Shown here piece by piece: positions 34,268-44,323 of a stretch of DNA of 64,000 bases. The stretch's first letter is position 1. Every line of letters begins with the position of its first letter. The stretch is taken from NCBI RefSeq assembly GCF_000971115.1, contig NZ_BBLV01000012.1, positions 1 to 64,000 of the forward strand, read 5' to 3'. The translations under genes and the position numbers were made by a program. This DNA comes from Demequina gelatinilytica (GTDB taxonomy: Bacteria; Actinomycetota; Actinomycetes; Actinomycetales; Demequinaceae). Under the pieces are notes generated by a model. The model did no database searches. It saw only the letters and a list, made by a program, of their open reading frames with translations, and was not told where the DNA came from.

Positions 34268-35727
34268 GCGTGAGCTTCGAGGAGGTCGCCCCGCGCGACG
34301 AGACCGAGCTGCTCCGCGAGCGCGTCGAGCGCCTCCGGTCCTCGCTCGAGTGGGCCCGCGAGGCGATCCCCGCGCCCATCCGCGACGAGCTGCACCGGGC
34401 GGTCGACCGCTGCGACGAGCGGCTCGAGCTGGGGATCGACTGGACCGTGGTCGCGCTCGCGGGCGGGACAGGCTCGGGCAAGTCGACGCTCTTCAACGCG
34501 ATCGTGGGGGTCGAGTTCGCGATCTCCGGGGTGGCGCGGCCCACCACGTCGCATGTGAGCGCCGCGGTCTGGGGCCACGACCGCGCCGACGCGCTCCTCG
34601 ACTGGCTGGGCGTCTCGCCCGAGAGCCGCCTGCGCCGGGACGATGCGCCGCTCGCCGAGGACCCCGAGCTCACGGGTCTCATCCTGTTGGACCTCCCAGA
34701 CCACGACTCGGTCAACGTGCACAACCGCGAGGTGGTCGACCGGATCCTGCCGCAGGTGGACCTCCTGCTGTGGGTCGTCGACCCTCAGAAGTACGCCGAC
34801 AACGCGATCCACGAGGGCTACCTGCGCGAGGCCTCGGCCACGGGGCAGCCGTCGCTGGTGGTGCTCAACCACGTGGACAGGCTCAGCACCGAGGACGCCT
34901 GGGACGTCGCGCGCGACCTGCAGCGGCTGCTCGCCGAGGACGGCATGCACGAGGTCCCGGTGATGCCCGTGAGCGCGCGCACCGGCCAGGGCGTCGACGT
35001 GCTGCGCGCCGAGCTCGAGGGCGCCGTCCAGGCACGCTCCGTCGCGGCCGACGCGGTCGCGGCCGACCTCGTGGACGCCGGACGCACGCTCGAGCGAGCG
35101 CTCGCGCGCGACGCCGACCCCGAGCTTCCGGATGTCGCGGAGCTGGTCGCCGCGCTCGCGGCGGCTGCGGGCGTCGACGCGCGTGCCGAGGCCGCCGCTG
35201 CGGTGGCGGCCGGGCGGGCCTCGTCGGTCCCGGCCCAGGAGCCGATGCGGCTGGAGGTGGTCGACCGCGAGCGGCTCGACTGGGTGGACGCCGCGTCCGA
35301 GGGGCTGCCCGTGCAATGGCGCGTGGTCATCGACGAGGCGGTCACGCCGGCCGACGAGCTCACGGTCGCGATCGACCAGGCGCTCGCGGCGGTCGAGTGG
35401 CCCGTCGCGAACCACGCGCCGCTGTTCCGCCGGCGCGCTCGCGGCGCGGCGGTGAGCAAGGAGATGCTGCGCCTGGGTCGCGACGCGGTGCGATCCGCGA
35501 TCGAGCCCGCGGTGGTGGCCCCCACGAGCCTCATCCATCAGGCGTACCGCAACCTCGACGAGCTCACGGTGATCGCGCGCGCCGCGGCGCCCGAGCCGAT
35601 CGCGCGTCCCGACGCCGTCGTGGCACCCGAGGAGCCGGAGCCCGTGACCGAGGAGCACGAGGCCCCGCTGCCTGCCGACATCTGGGCGCCCGTGATGCGC
35701 GCCGAGGACGGCGGGAAGCACCGCTGA
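34264..35727 (+). CDS. YfjP-like / dynamin-like GTPase (second of the pair)
   Basis: A 487-aa GTPase with P-loop AGGTGSGKST (near residue 65), G3 LDLPDHDS and G4 NHVD, more canonical than its upstream partner. The C-terminal half is a long Ala/Glu-rich helical region without obvious membrane helices, ending in an acidic Pro-rich tail. The GTG start overlaps the preceding stop. Actinobacteria often encode such heterodimeric pairs; roles in septation or membrane stress are known for relatives, but not shown for this subgroup. A hairpin terminator follows. Confidence 0.8.
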   Translation: MSVSFEEVAPRDETELLRERVERLRSSLEWAREAIPAPIRDELHRAVDRCDERLELGIDWTVVALAGGTGSGKSTLFNAIVGVEFAISGVARPTTSHVSAAVWGHDRADALLDWLGVSPESRLRRDDAPLAEDPELTGLILLDLPDHDSVNVHNREVVDRILPQVDLLLWVVDPQKYADNAIHEGYLREASATGQPSLVVLNHVDRLSTEDAWDVARDLQRLLAEDGMHEVPVMPVSARTGQGVDVLRAELEGAVQARSVAADAVAADLVDAGRTLERALARDADPELPDVAELVAALAAAAGVDARAEAAAAVAAGRASSVPAQEPMRLEVVDRERLDWVDAASEGLPVQWRVVIDEAVTPADELTVAIDQALAAVEWPVANHAPLFRRRARGAAVSKEMLRLGRDAVRSAIEPAVVAPTSLIHQAYRNLDELTVIARAAAPEPIARPDAVVAPEEPEPVTEEHEAPLPADIWAPVMRAEDGGKHR

Positions 35728-35730
35728 TCC

Positions 35731-35757
35731 GCGGGCGCGTGCGTGGCCCGCGCCCGC
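35731..35757 (+). terminator. Hairpin terminator after the GTPase pair
   Basis: GCGGGCGCG and its complement with a 9-nt loop, 3 nt after the stop codon. Further small inverted repeats at 35801-35832 lie in the upstream region of the ssb gene. Confidence 0.65.
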
Positions 35758-35883
35758 ACGGGTGATGTCCACAGTTCTCCTGGTGCGAGGGCGCCTCCAC
35801 GAGGCGCGAGTCGGACGCCCGGCGCGCCGGGCCGCTCCCCGCACCCTGGATCCGCCGCACCATGCGGCGCCAGGGAGGAGAGC

Positions 35884-36414
35884 ATGAACGAGCTGACCAT
35901 CACCGTCTCAGGCTGGGTCGCCACCGACGTCCGCCTGTTCCAGGGGCAGGGGGACCTCGCGATCGCGTCGTTCCGCCTCGCGTCCACGCCCCGCTTCTAC
36001 GACCGCGAGCGCTCCGTCTGGGTGGACGGCGTGACCGAGTGGTTCACCGTCCGCGCGTTCCGCGGTGCCGCGATCACCGTGAAGCGCTCCATCGACAAGG
36101 GCATGCCGGTCGTCGTCACCGGCCGCATGCGCACCAGCACGTGGGAGGCCAAGGACGGCACCCGGGTCGACCACGTCATCGATGCGACCGCGCTGGGGCC
36201 GGACTGCATGCGAGGCGTCGCGACGTTCACCCGCGCCACGGGCGATGCCTCGCTCACCGAGGACGACATGGGCGCGGCCGCGGAGGCCGTGGTCGCCTCG
36301 CGTGAGGGCGACGTCGAGCAGCAGGAGGACGATGCGCAGCCGAGCGCTCTCGCGGACGGCCTCCTCGACGACCCCCTCGACGACGATGCGGACGCGCTCG
36401 CCGAGGCGTCCTGA
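35884..36414 (+). CDS. ssb: Single-stranded DNA-binding protein paralogue
   Basis: A 176-aa protein with an N-terminal OB fold (NELTITVSGWVATDVRLFQGQGDLAIASFRLAST, then WFTVRAFRGAAITVKRSIDKGMPVVVTGRM). The acidic tail ends DDDADALAEAS and lacks the DDDIPF-type tip that SSB uses to recruit repair proteins. It also lacks a Gly-rich linker. It is therefore probably a second SSB, as in many actinobacteria where SsbB-like copies act in DNA uptake or sporulation, rather than the replication SSB. ATG 35884 follows GGGAGGAGAGC. It is monocistronic. Confidence 0.87.
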   Translation: MNELTITVSGWVATDVRLFQGQGDLAIASFRLASTPRFYDRERSVWVDGVTEWFTVRAFRGAAITVKRSIDKGMPVVVTGRMRTSTWEAKDGTRVDHVIDATALGPDCMRGVATFTRATGDASLTEDDMGAAAEAVVASREGDVEQQEDDAQPSALADGLLDDPLDDDADALAEAS

Positions 36415-36532
36415 GCCGGGCGGCGGCTGGTGCAGCCCTCGCTGCGCCCGCCGCCGCATCGTCCTCCCGTAGGCTAGGGGGCGGCATCCGGGCGCCTCCG
36501 CGCGCCCGCACGGTTCAACTGACGGAGCAGCA

Positions 36533-38215
<1,683 letters not shown>

Positions 38216-38241
38216 TCTCGCGGCCCGCGTCCTCACCCCAT

Positions 38242-38292
38242 CGGAAGTGGTGGGTGAGGGTCGATTCTGCGATATTCGCGCCTCGCAGCGGT
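38242..38292 (+). repeat. 51-bp dispersed intergenic element, copy 1 (forward)
   Basis: It begins CGGAAGTGGT and ends GCAGCGGT, with the core GTCG-N2-TC in between. It aligns without gaps over the full length to copies at 39265-39315 (reverse), 50312-50362 (forward) and 50505-50555 (reverse). The first 34 bases match the 50312 copy at 26 positions. It lies immediately after ettA, before a terminator. Confidence 0.65.
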
Positions 38293-38300
38293 AGCTGACC

Positions 38301-38334
38301 GTCGCCCCTCGCCTCCCTCGAGGCGAGGGGCGAC
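38301..38334. terminator. Hairpin terminator between ettA and the convergent VOC gene
   Basis: A perfect 14-bp stem (GTCGCCCCTCGCCT and complement) with a 6-nt loop, able to act on both strands. Confidence 0.85.
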
Positions 38335-38347
38335 GTCGTCCCGGGGC

Positions 38348-38731
38348 TCACCCCACCCGCTGCACCAGCTGCACGGGATGCCCGTCGGGGTCGTTGACGA
38401 ACGCCACGCGCAGCACGTCGCGGAACGCATGCGGCTCGCGGCGCGGCGCCCCGCCGGCCCCGACGGCGCGCGCGTAGGCGCCATCCGCATCGTCCGTCCA
38501 GAGGGTGAGGCATGCACGGTCGCCCTCGGTCACGGGCGACAGGCCGTGGCTCTCCGCGGCGGGTCCGGGCAGCGCCAGCCCGAGCATGAAGCCGCCGAGC
38601 GCCAGCTCGATCTTGACCGGAGCATCGTCCCCGCTGCGGAAGGTCTCGGTGAACCCCAGCGCGCCGTAGAACGACGCGGCGCGCTCGCAGTCGGCGACGA
38701 AGAGGATCACCTGCGGCTCGGAGAACTTCAT
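38348..38731 (-). CDS. VOC superfamily (glyoxalase/dioxygenase-like) protein
   Basis: A 127-aa protein with the two beta-alpha-beta3 modules of the vicinal oxygen chelate fold (VILFVADCERAASFYGALGF, then CLTLWTDDADGAYARAVGAGG and VAFVNDPDGHPVQLVQ). Family members are glyoxalases, dioxygenases or metallothiol-type resistance proteins; the metal ligands (first His) are not clearly conserved here, so no reaction can be named. ATG 38731 gives normal single-domain length. It is divergent from the thioesterase at 38772. Confidence 0.85.
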   Translation of the reverse strand: MKFSEPQVILFVADCERAASFYGALGFTETFRSGDDAPVKIELALGGFMLGLALPGPAAESHGLSPVTEGDRACLTLWTDDADGAYARAVGAGGAPRREPHAFRDVLRVAFVNDPDGHPVQLVQRVG

Positions 38732-38771
38732 CCTGTCAGGCTATGCGCGCCCGCGCGCTAGCGTGAGGGCC

Positions 38772-39251
38772 ATGACACGCATCCACGTGCCGATCACGCT
38801 GCGGTGGTCGGATCTCGACGCCTACGGCCATGTCAACAACGCCGAGATGCTGCGGCTGCTCGAGGAGGCGCGCATCCGCGTGTTCTGGGCGGACCGCTCG
38901 GCGGCGGAGGAGCACGAGGTCCCGCACACCGCGCTCATCGCCGGCGGGCCCGACGCCGAGACGCTCACGCTCATCGCGGCGCAGCAGATCGAGTACCTCG
39001 CGCCGATCCCGTACCTGCGGCGTCCGCTCGACGTGCAGCTGTGGATCGGCAGGCTTGGGGGAGCGAGCCTCGAGATCTGCTACGAGGTGTGGTCGCCGTC
39101 CGGCGTCGAGGACCCGGTGCTGTACGCCAGGGCCGCGACCACGCTGGTCCTCATCGACAACGCGACGCAGCGCCCTCGGCGGCTGACCGATTCCGAGCGC
39201 GAGGCGTGGGCGCCTCATCTCGATGAGCCGGTGGTTTTCCGCAAGCGCTGA
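38772..39251 (+). CDS. Acyl-CoA thioesterase, 4-hydroxybenzoyl-CoA thioesterase (hotdog) family
   Basis: A 159-aa single hotdog domain. LRWSDLDAYGHVNNAEMLRLLEEARI carries the catalytic Asp of the 4HBT/YbgC type, followed by IEYLAPIPYLRRPLDVQLWI. It hydrolyses an acyl- or aroyl-CoA ester; chain preference is unknown. TAGCGT (38759-38764) lies 7 nt before ATG 38772, so the transcript is probably leaderless. An in-frame GTG 9 nt upstream is less likely. A reverse copy of the 51-bp repeat follows the stop codon. Confidence 0.87.
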   Translation: MTRIHVPITLRWSDLDAYGHVNNAEMLRLLEEARIRVFWADRSAAEEHEVPHTALIAGGPDAETLTLIAAQQIEYLAPIPYLRRPLDVQLWIGRLGGASLEICYEVWSPSGVEDPVLYARAATTLVLIDNATQRPRRLTDSEREAWAPHLDEPVVFRKR

Positions 39252-39264
39252 GCGACCACCACCT

Positions 39265-39315
39265 ACCACTGCGGCGCACGGATCACCGGGACCCGACACA
39301 GGCCTACCACTTCCG
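39265..39315 (-). repeat. 51-bp dispersed intergenic element, copy 2 (reverse)
   Basis: Read on the minus strand it begins CGGAAGTGGT and ends GCAGTGGT at the same spacing as the other copies, with GTGTCG in the core. It forms an inverted pair with copy 1, enclosing the VOC and thioesterase genes. Confidence 0.65.
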
Positions 39316-39337
39316 TGGTGGGCGGGCTGGGAACGCA

Positions 39338-39375
39338 GAAGCGCCGGCCGCCCGCGAGGGGGCGACCGGCGCTTC
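39338..39375. terminator. Hairpin terminator after the thioesterase and proVWX transcripts
   Basis: The stem GAAGCGCCGG/CCGGCGCTTC is extended by CGCCC/GGGCG after one mismatch, lying 13 nt from the proX stop. Confidence 0.8.
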
Positions 39376-39387
39376 CGGTGCCGGTGA

Positions 39388-40290
39388 TCAGGCGGTGAGC
39401 GAGTCCACCCACTCCTGGTTCGCGGTGACCCACTCGGACACGATGTCCGCGTAGTCGGCCGAGTCGGCGCCGTTGAGCTGGTTCTCGAGGTCGTAGAGGT
39501 GGTCGGCGTCCATGCTGAAGGCGCCCATCCACTCCGCGACCTCGGGGAAGTCCTCGCCCAGGCCGGAGCGGCCGTAGGTCACGATGTTCTCGGCCTCGCC
39601 GAGCGTGCCCTCGGGGTCCTCGAGGTTCTTGAGGTCGTACGCGCCGTAGGCCCAGTGGGGCTCCCACAGCGTGACGATGATGTTCTCGCCGTTCGAGGTG
39701 GCGGTGTCGAGCTCCGAGAGCATCGCCGGGGTCGACGAGGTGAGGAACTCCATGTCCTCCAGGCCGTAGGTCGGGATGACCGCGTCCTGGACGGTGGCGG
39801 TGAGGCCCGCGCCGGGCTCGATGCCGACGATGCGGCCGCCGAACTCGTCGGCGTGCTCCGCGAGGTCCGCGAGCGAGTCGACCGGGGCGTCCGCGTTGAC
39901 CGCGACGGTGAGGGCGGCGGAGTCGAACCAGGCGCCGAGCTCCTCCATGTCGTCGCCGAACTCCTCGATGTAGGAGGCGTGGGTGAGCGGCAGCCACACG
40001 TCGGTCACCACGTCGTAGTCGCCGTCCGCGACGCCCTGGAACACGACGGCCGGGTCGGCGTACTCGAGCTCGACGTTGTAGCCCTTGGCCTCGAGGATGT
40101 TCTCCCACAGGAGCGAGGTCGCGAGCGACTCGTCCCAGCCGTTGAACACGGCGAGGGTGAGGTCGCCGCCGGCGGTCTCGGTACCCGAGGTGGCGGCGTC
40201 GTCGGTGGTCTCGGCGTCCGACGAGCAGCCGGCGAGGACCAGGCCACCCGCGGCGGCCATGGCGAAGGGCGCGAAGGCGCGAAGCTTCAT
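39388..40290 (-). CDS. proX: Glycine betaine ABC transporter substrate-binding lipoprotein
   Basis: A 300-aa lipoprotein with lipobox VLAGC followed by a Thr/Asp-rich linker and an OpuAC-type binding domain (LAVFNGWDESLATSLLWENILEAKGYNVE, DVVTDVWLPLTH, IVTLWEPHWAYGAYDLKNL). Trp residues in FNGWDE, DVWLP and WEPHW are expected to form the cage for the quaternary ammonium group. ATG 40290 follows AAAGGAGA. It is the last gene of proV-proW-proX. This protein has ordinary domain order, unlike the binding protein at 14562. Confidence 0.92.
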   Translation of the reverse strand: MKLRAFAPFAMAAAGGLVLAGCSSDAETTDDAATSGTETAGGDLTLAVFNGWDESLATSLLWENILEAKGYNVELEYADPAVVFQGVADGDYDVVTDVWLPLTHASYIEEFGDDMEELGAWFDSAALTVAVNADAPVDSLADLAEHADEFGGRIVGIEPGAGLTATVQDAVIPTYGLEDMEFLTSSTPAMLSELDTATSNGENIIVTLWEPHWAYGAYDLKNLEDPEGTLGEAENIVTYGRSGLGEDFPEVAEWMGAFSMDADHLYDLENQLNGADSADYADIVSEWVTANQEWVDSLTA

Positions 40291-40432
40291 GATGATGTCT
40301 CCTTTCTCAGCGAGGGGTGTCTCCCCCCGCGACGAGCAGCACCGGTCGCCCATCGGTCGGGGCGGGGTGCACGCGACTCCCTGAGGGGTCGCGAGGTCGA
40401 GGGGCACCGCCCGAGGGGCGGTGCGGTGGTGG

Positions 40433-41377
40433 TCAGACGCCTAGGCCGGGCGCGGCGGTCGCGGTCGGGGCCTCGCTCTCCTCGGCATCGAAGCGTGCCT
40501 GCTCGGCTGCCTCGGTCCTTGCCCGGCGCGCCTTGCGCCAGCGTGAGTACAGGCCCATGCCCCGGCCGAAGGAGGCGGTGAACCGGTCGAGCAGGATCGC
40601 GAGGACCACCACCGACAGGCCGGCCTCCCAGCCGAGCCGGCCGTTGAGGGCCGAGACCGCCTGGACCACGTCGCCGCCGAGTCCGCCCGCGCCGACGAAG
40701 CCGGCGATGACGACCATCGACAGGGACAGCATGATGATCTGGTTGATGCCGGCCATGATCGACGGCATCGCGAGCGGGATCTGGATCTGGCGCAGGATGC
40801 GGCGCGGGTGCGCGCCGAAGGCCTGGCCGGCCTCGACGACCTCCTTGTCGACGCCACGGATCCCGAGCTCGGTCAGGCGCACGCCGGGGGCCATCGCGAA
40901 CACGATGGTCGCGATCACGCCGGGGGCCACGCCGACGCGGAACAGCGCGAGCGCGGGGATGAGGTAGACGAAGGCGGGCAGCGTCTGAAGGAAGTCCATG
41001 ACGGGCTTCACGACCTTGGAGACCGTGTCGTTGCGCGCGGCCCAGATGCCGAGCGGCACCGAGAGCACCACGGCGAGGAACGCCGCGACCAGCACGAGCG
41101 CGAGCGAGTCGATCGCGTTGTCCCACTGGTCCACGCCGATGATGAAGAGCAGGCCGAGCGCCGAGCCCAACGCGAACCTCCATCCGCGCGCCAGCAGCGC
41201 GCCGATCGCGACGACGGCGACCACCACGAGCTCCGGAGGAGTGGCGAAGATCCAGGCGACGGCGTCGAAGAGCTGGATGAAGACCTCGCGGAGGCCCTCG
41301 AAGAACCACGAGAACGTGTCCTCGAGCCAGTCGAAGAAGCTGTCGATCCAGGTACCCACGGGGATGCGGAACTCCAT
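40433..41377 (-). CDS. proW: Glycine betaine ABC transporter permease
   Basis: A 314-aa membrane protein. The N-terminal part has amphipathic and hydrophobic segments (to about residue 90). The permease core includes FLQTLPAFVYLIPALALF and the EAA loop VVEAGQAFGAHPRRILRQIQIPLAMPSIMAGINQ, typical of ProW/OpuAB. A basic cytosolic tail follows. ATG 41377 overlaps the proV stop by one base. A 142-nt gap separates it from proX. Confidence 0.93.
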   Translation of the reverse strand: MEFRIPVGTWIDSFFDWLEDTFSWFFEGLREVFIQLFDAVAWIFATPPELVVVAVVAIGALLARGWRFALGSALGLLFIIGVDQWDNAIDSLALVLVAAFLAVVLSVPLGIWAARNDTVSKVVKPVMDFLQTLPAFVYLIPALALFRVGVAPGVIATIVFAMAPGVRLTELGIRGVDKEVVEAGQAFGAHPRRILRQIQIPLAMPSIMAGINQIIMLSLSMVVIAGFVGAGGLGGDVVQAVSALNGRLGWEAGLSVVVLAILLDRFTASFGRGMGLYSRWRKARRARTEAAEQARFDAEESEAPTATAAPGLGV

Positions 41378-42675
41378 CAGATGGCCTCCTTCGTCTCGGG
41401 GGTCCCGGCTCCGACGGCGGCCTCCAGGACCTGGTCGACCTCGGCGGTGGGCATCGGGTCGGGTCGCGGCGCCGCCTGGACGGCGGCCTCGGGCTCGCCG
41501 CCGAGCGCGGCGAGGAGCGTGACGCGGGGGATGACGCCCACCAGGCGCTCGCGCGAGTCGAGCACGCCGAGCGGCAGCGCCGCCTCGAGGGACGGGATGA
41601 AGAGGTCCGCGAGCGCGGTGTCGTTCGCGACGGCGCCGTGGTCGGACTGGATCACGGTGGAGAGGTCCTTCACCCCGCGGCGCACCAGGTCGAAGACGTC
41701 GCGGTCCCGGACCCAGCCCACGATGGTGCGGTCCTTGTTCACCACGTACGCGCCGGCGAGCTGCTCGTCGCGCATCAGCGTCAGCGCGGCGCGGGGGCCG
41801 GCGCCCACGTGGACGACGGCACGCGGCTTGCGCATGACCGACTCCGCGGTGAGCACCTTGGTGCGGTCGACGTCCTGCACGAACTGCTCGACGTAGTCGT
41901 TCGCGGGGTTGGTGAGGATGTCCTCGGGGGAGCCGATCTGCACGATGCGGCCGTCGCGCATGACGGCGATGCGGTCGCCGATGTACATGGCCTCGTTGAG
42001 GTCGTGCGTGATGAAGATGATGGTCTTGCCCAGCTCCGCCTGGAGCTCGAGCAGCTGGTCCTGCATCTCGCGGCGGATCAGCGGGTCGAGCGCGGAGAAG
42101 GCCTCGTCCATGAGCAGCACGTCGGTGTCGGCTGCGAGCGCGCGGGCGAGGCCCACGCGCTGCTGCATGCCCCCCGAGAGCTCCGAGGGGTGCTTCTCCT
42201 CCCAGCCCTTGAGGCCGACGATCTCGGTGACCTGGCGTGCCTTCGCGATGCGCTGGTCGAGCGGCATGCCCTGGATCTCGAGGCCGTAGGCGACGTTGTC
42301 GATGACGGTGCGGTGGGGCAGCAGCGCGAAGTGCTGGAACACCATCGAGACGCGCTTCCTGCGGATCTCGCGCAGGCGCTTCGGGGAGACGTCGGTGATG
42401 GACTCGCCGCCCACCTCGACGGTTCCGGCGGTCGCCTCGTGCAGGCCGTTGAGCATGCGGATCAGGGTCGACTTGCCCGAGCCGGACAGCCCCATCACCA
42501 CGAAGATCTCTCCGCGCCTCACCTCGAAGGAGGCGTCGATGACGGCGGCCGTCGTGCCGGCTCCGAGCTCGTCGCGCGGCGTTCCCCGGTGCAGCGCGAT
42601 CACCGCCTCGTCGGCGTGGCGCCCGAAGACCTTGTAGAGGCCGTCGGCGCGCAGGGCGATCGTGTCGTCGTTCAT
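41377..42675 (-). CDS. proV: Glycine betaine ABC transporter ATPase with CBS domains
   Basis: A 432-aa ATPase with Walker A GLSGSGKST, VFQHFALLPHRTV, signature LSGGMQQRVGLARAL and Walker B VLLMDEAFSALDP, all typical of ProV/OpuAA. Two C-terminal CBS motifs (ESVMRKPRAVVHVG..., then VIQSDHGAVANDTALADLF) follow at about 280-400, where relatives sense ionic strength. A Pro/Ala-rich tail ends the protein. GGAGCAGAAGGACCAC precedes ATG 42675. The 5' leader can fold into a branched structure (42720-42776). Confidence 0.94.
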   Translation of the reverse strand: MNDDTIALRADGLYKVFGRHADEAVIALHRGTPRDELGAGTTAAVIDASFEVRRGEIFVVMGLSGSGKSTLIRMLNGLHEATAGTVEVGGESITDVSPKRLREIRRKRVSMVFQHFALLPHRTVIDNVAYGLEIQGMPLDQRIAKARQVTEIVGLKGWEEKHPSELSGGMQQRVGLARALAADTDVLLMDEAFSALDPLIRREMQDQLLELQAELGKTIIFITHDLNEAMYIGDRIAVMRDGRIVQIGSPEDILTNPANDYVEQFVQDVDRTKVLTAESVMRKPRAVVHVGAGPRAALTLMRDEQLAGAYVVNKDRTIVGWVRDRDVFDLVRRGVKDLSTVIQSDHGAVANDTALADLFIPSLEAALPLGVLDSRERLVGVIPRVTLLAALGGEPEAAVQAAPRPDPMPTAEVDQVLEAAVGAGTPETKEAI

Positions 42676-43013
42676 GTGGTCCTTCTGCTCCTCGAGAGGT
42701 GCGCAAGGGCCTCGGCTAGCGAGGGGACTCGCAGCCGTCGGACGGCAATCACGGGCCCGCCGGGCAGCACCCCTCGGGCGCCGCTACTAACACTCCGACG
42801 CGTCTACCGGGGACGGTGCGCGTCAGGAGGCCTTTGGCTGGTCATTGACGCTCGCTTGAAAGATCTTTGCCAAGCGCAGCGGCCCTAGGACCGTAACAAC
42901 CGGGACCTGTGTCCTGTCCACCCGAGACGGGCTTCGTTACACAAATGCAACAATTGATCAGATGCAAAGAACGATGCGCCGCCGGTGCATCGTACCTGGC
43001 AGATATCGCCTCC
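42676..43013 (-). promoter_or_regulatory. proVWX upstream region with possible structured leader and operator
   Basis: These 338 bases hold no gene. On the minus strand CGAGGGG (42770-42776) and CCCCTCG (42720-42726) can close a three-way junction enclosing GCCGTC-C-GACGGC and a GCCC/GGGC hairpin, about 45 nt before the start codon. Further upstream, GCTTG-N12-CAAGC with the palindrome AAAGATCTTT (42854-42875) may be an operator. No clear sigma-70-type promoter could be fixed. No known riboswitch class was recognised. Confidence 0.35.
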
Positions 43014-43886
43014 TTAGAGGCGGATCATGCCCTCCTGCGACGCCGAGGCGACCAGGCGTCCGTCCTCGGAGAAGATCCAGGTGCCCGTGAGCCCCCGGCC
43101 GCCCTGAGCGGTGGGGGAGTCCTGGACGAACAGGAGCCACTCGTCGGCGCGGGCCGGGCGGTGCCACCACATCGCGTGGTCGAGGCTCGCGAAGGAGATG
43201 TCGGGCGTGACCCACGAGGCGCCGTGGCGGCGCAGCAGCGGCTCGAGCATCACCTGGTCGGAGCCGAAGGCGAGGAACGCGCGGTGGAGCAGGTCCGAGC
43301 CCTCGATGGGCCGGCGCAGGCGCATCCACGCGCTCTGGTACTGCTTGGGACGCTTGTCGGGGCCGAGGAACAGCGAGCCCTCGACGTGGCGCACGTCGAA
43401 CGGCGCCTCCGTGAGCCAGAAGTCCGCGGTGGGGTGCCCCTGGAAGGGCGCCAGGATCTCGACGCCGGAGCGCACCGTCTCGGGGCCGGGGACCTCGGGC
43501 ATGCGGACCGAGTGCTCGGGCCCCTCCTGGTCCACCTGGAAGGACGCGATCATCGACAGGATGGGGCGACCCTCCTGGAGCGCGTGGGTGCGTCGCGCGG
43601 AGAACGAGCGTCCGTCGCGCAGCACCTCGACCTCGAACTGGATGGGCTTGGAGGCGTCGCCCGCGCGCAGGAAGTAGCCATGGAGCGAATGCGCGAAGCG
43701 GTCGTCCTCCACGGTCGCGCCCGCGGCGAGCAGCGCCTGCGCGAGCACCTGGCCGCCGAACACCCGACCGCCGGGCATCGGCATCGAGTCGCCCTCGAAG
43801 CTCGTGTCGCCCTCGCGCCGCAGCGTCAGCGCGGCCAGGCCCGCCGCCATGGCGGACTCCGCCCACACGTCCTCGGTCACGGACAT
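43014..43886 (-). CDS. tesB: Acyl-CoA thioesterase II
   Basis: A 290-aa double-hotdog thioesterase. VFGGQVLAQALLAAGATV and SLHGYFLRAGD begin the first fold. ASLDHAMWWHRPARADEWLLFVQDSPTAQGGRGLTGTWIF in the second fold carries the Asp, and the Gln/Thr equivalents, of the TesB active site. It hydrolyses medium and long acyl-CoAs. ATG 43886 follows GAGGAGGTCTG and overlaps the globin stop by one base. MscS, globin and TesB thus form a compact three-gene operon. Confidence 0.95.
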   Translation of the reverse strand: MSVTEDVWAESAMAAGLAALTLRREGDTSFEGDSMPMPGGRVFGGQVLAQALLAAGATVEDDRFAHSLHGYFLRAGDASKPIQFEVEVLRDGRSFSARRTHALQEGRPILSMIASFQVDQEGPEHSVRMPEVPGPETVRSGVEILAPFQGHPTADFWLTEAPFDVRHVEGSLFLGPDKRPKQYQSAWMRLRRPIEGSDLLHRAFLAFGSDQVMLEPLLRRHGASWVTPDISFASLDHAMWWHRPARADEWLLFVQDSPTAQGGRGLTGTWIFSEDGRLVASASQEGMIRL

Positions 43887-44323
43887 CAGACCTCCTCGGT
43901 CGGTTCGAAAGAGTTGACCATCGAGTGCGCGGCGCGCTCGAGGTAGTCCATCAGCGTCACCGCATGGAGCGGCGCGAGGTCCTGCCGCGCGACGGCCTCG
44001 CGCATGTGCGAGATCCAGCGATCGCGCGCATCCGGGTTCACCTTGAAGGGCATGTGACGCATGCGCAGGCGCGGGTGGCCCCGCTGCTCCGAGTAGGTGG
44101 TCGGGCCGCCCCAGTACTGCTCGAGGAACATGGTGAGCCGCTCCACGGCGCCCTCCATGTCGTCGGCCGGGTACATGGGCTTCAGCACGGGATCCGTCTC
44201 GACGCCCTCGTAGAAGCGCCGCACGATCGCCACGAAGGTGGCATGCCCGCCCACCGCGTCGAAGAAGCTCTGGTGCTCCGCCTGCGTGGGGCCCGCGCCG
44301 ACGTTCATGCCGGGGACGCTCAC
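43886..44323 (-). CDS. Group II truncated haemoglobin
   Basis: A 145-aa globin of the TrHbO type: [33 protein letters not shown], then [32 protein letters not shown] with the proximal His in LRMRH, and W in RDRWISHM (the G8 Trp of group II). Such proteins bind O2 or NO and protect against reactive species. The GTG start overlaps the MscS stop (GTGA). ATG 44308 is a possible alternative that removes five residues. Confidence 0.93.
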   Translation of the reverse strand: MSVPGMNVGAGPTQAEHQSFFDAVGGHATFVAIVRRFYEGVETDPVLKPMYPADDMEGAVERLTMFLEQYWGGPTTYSEQRGHPRLRMRHMPFKVNPDARDRWISHMREAVARQDLAPLHAVTLMDYLERAAHSMVNSFEPTEEV

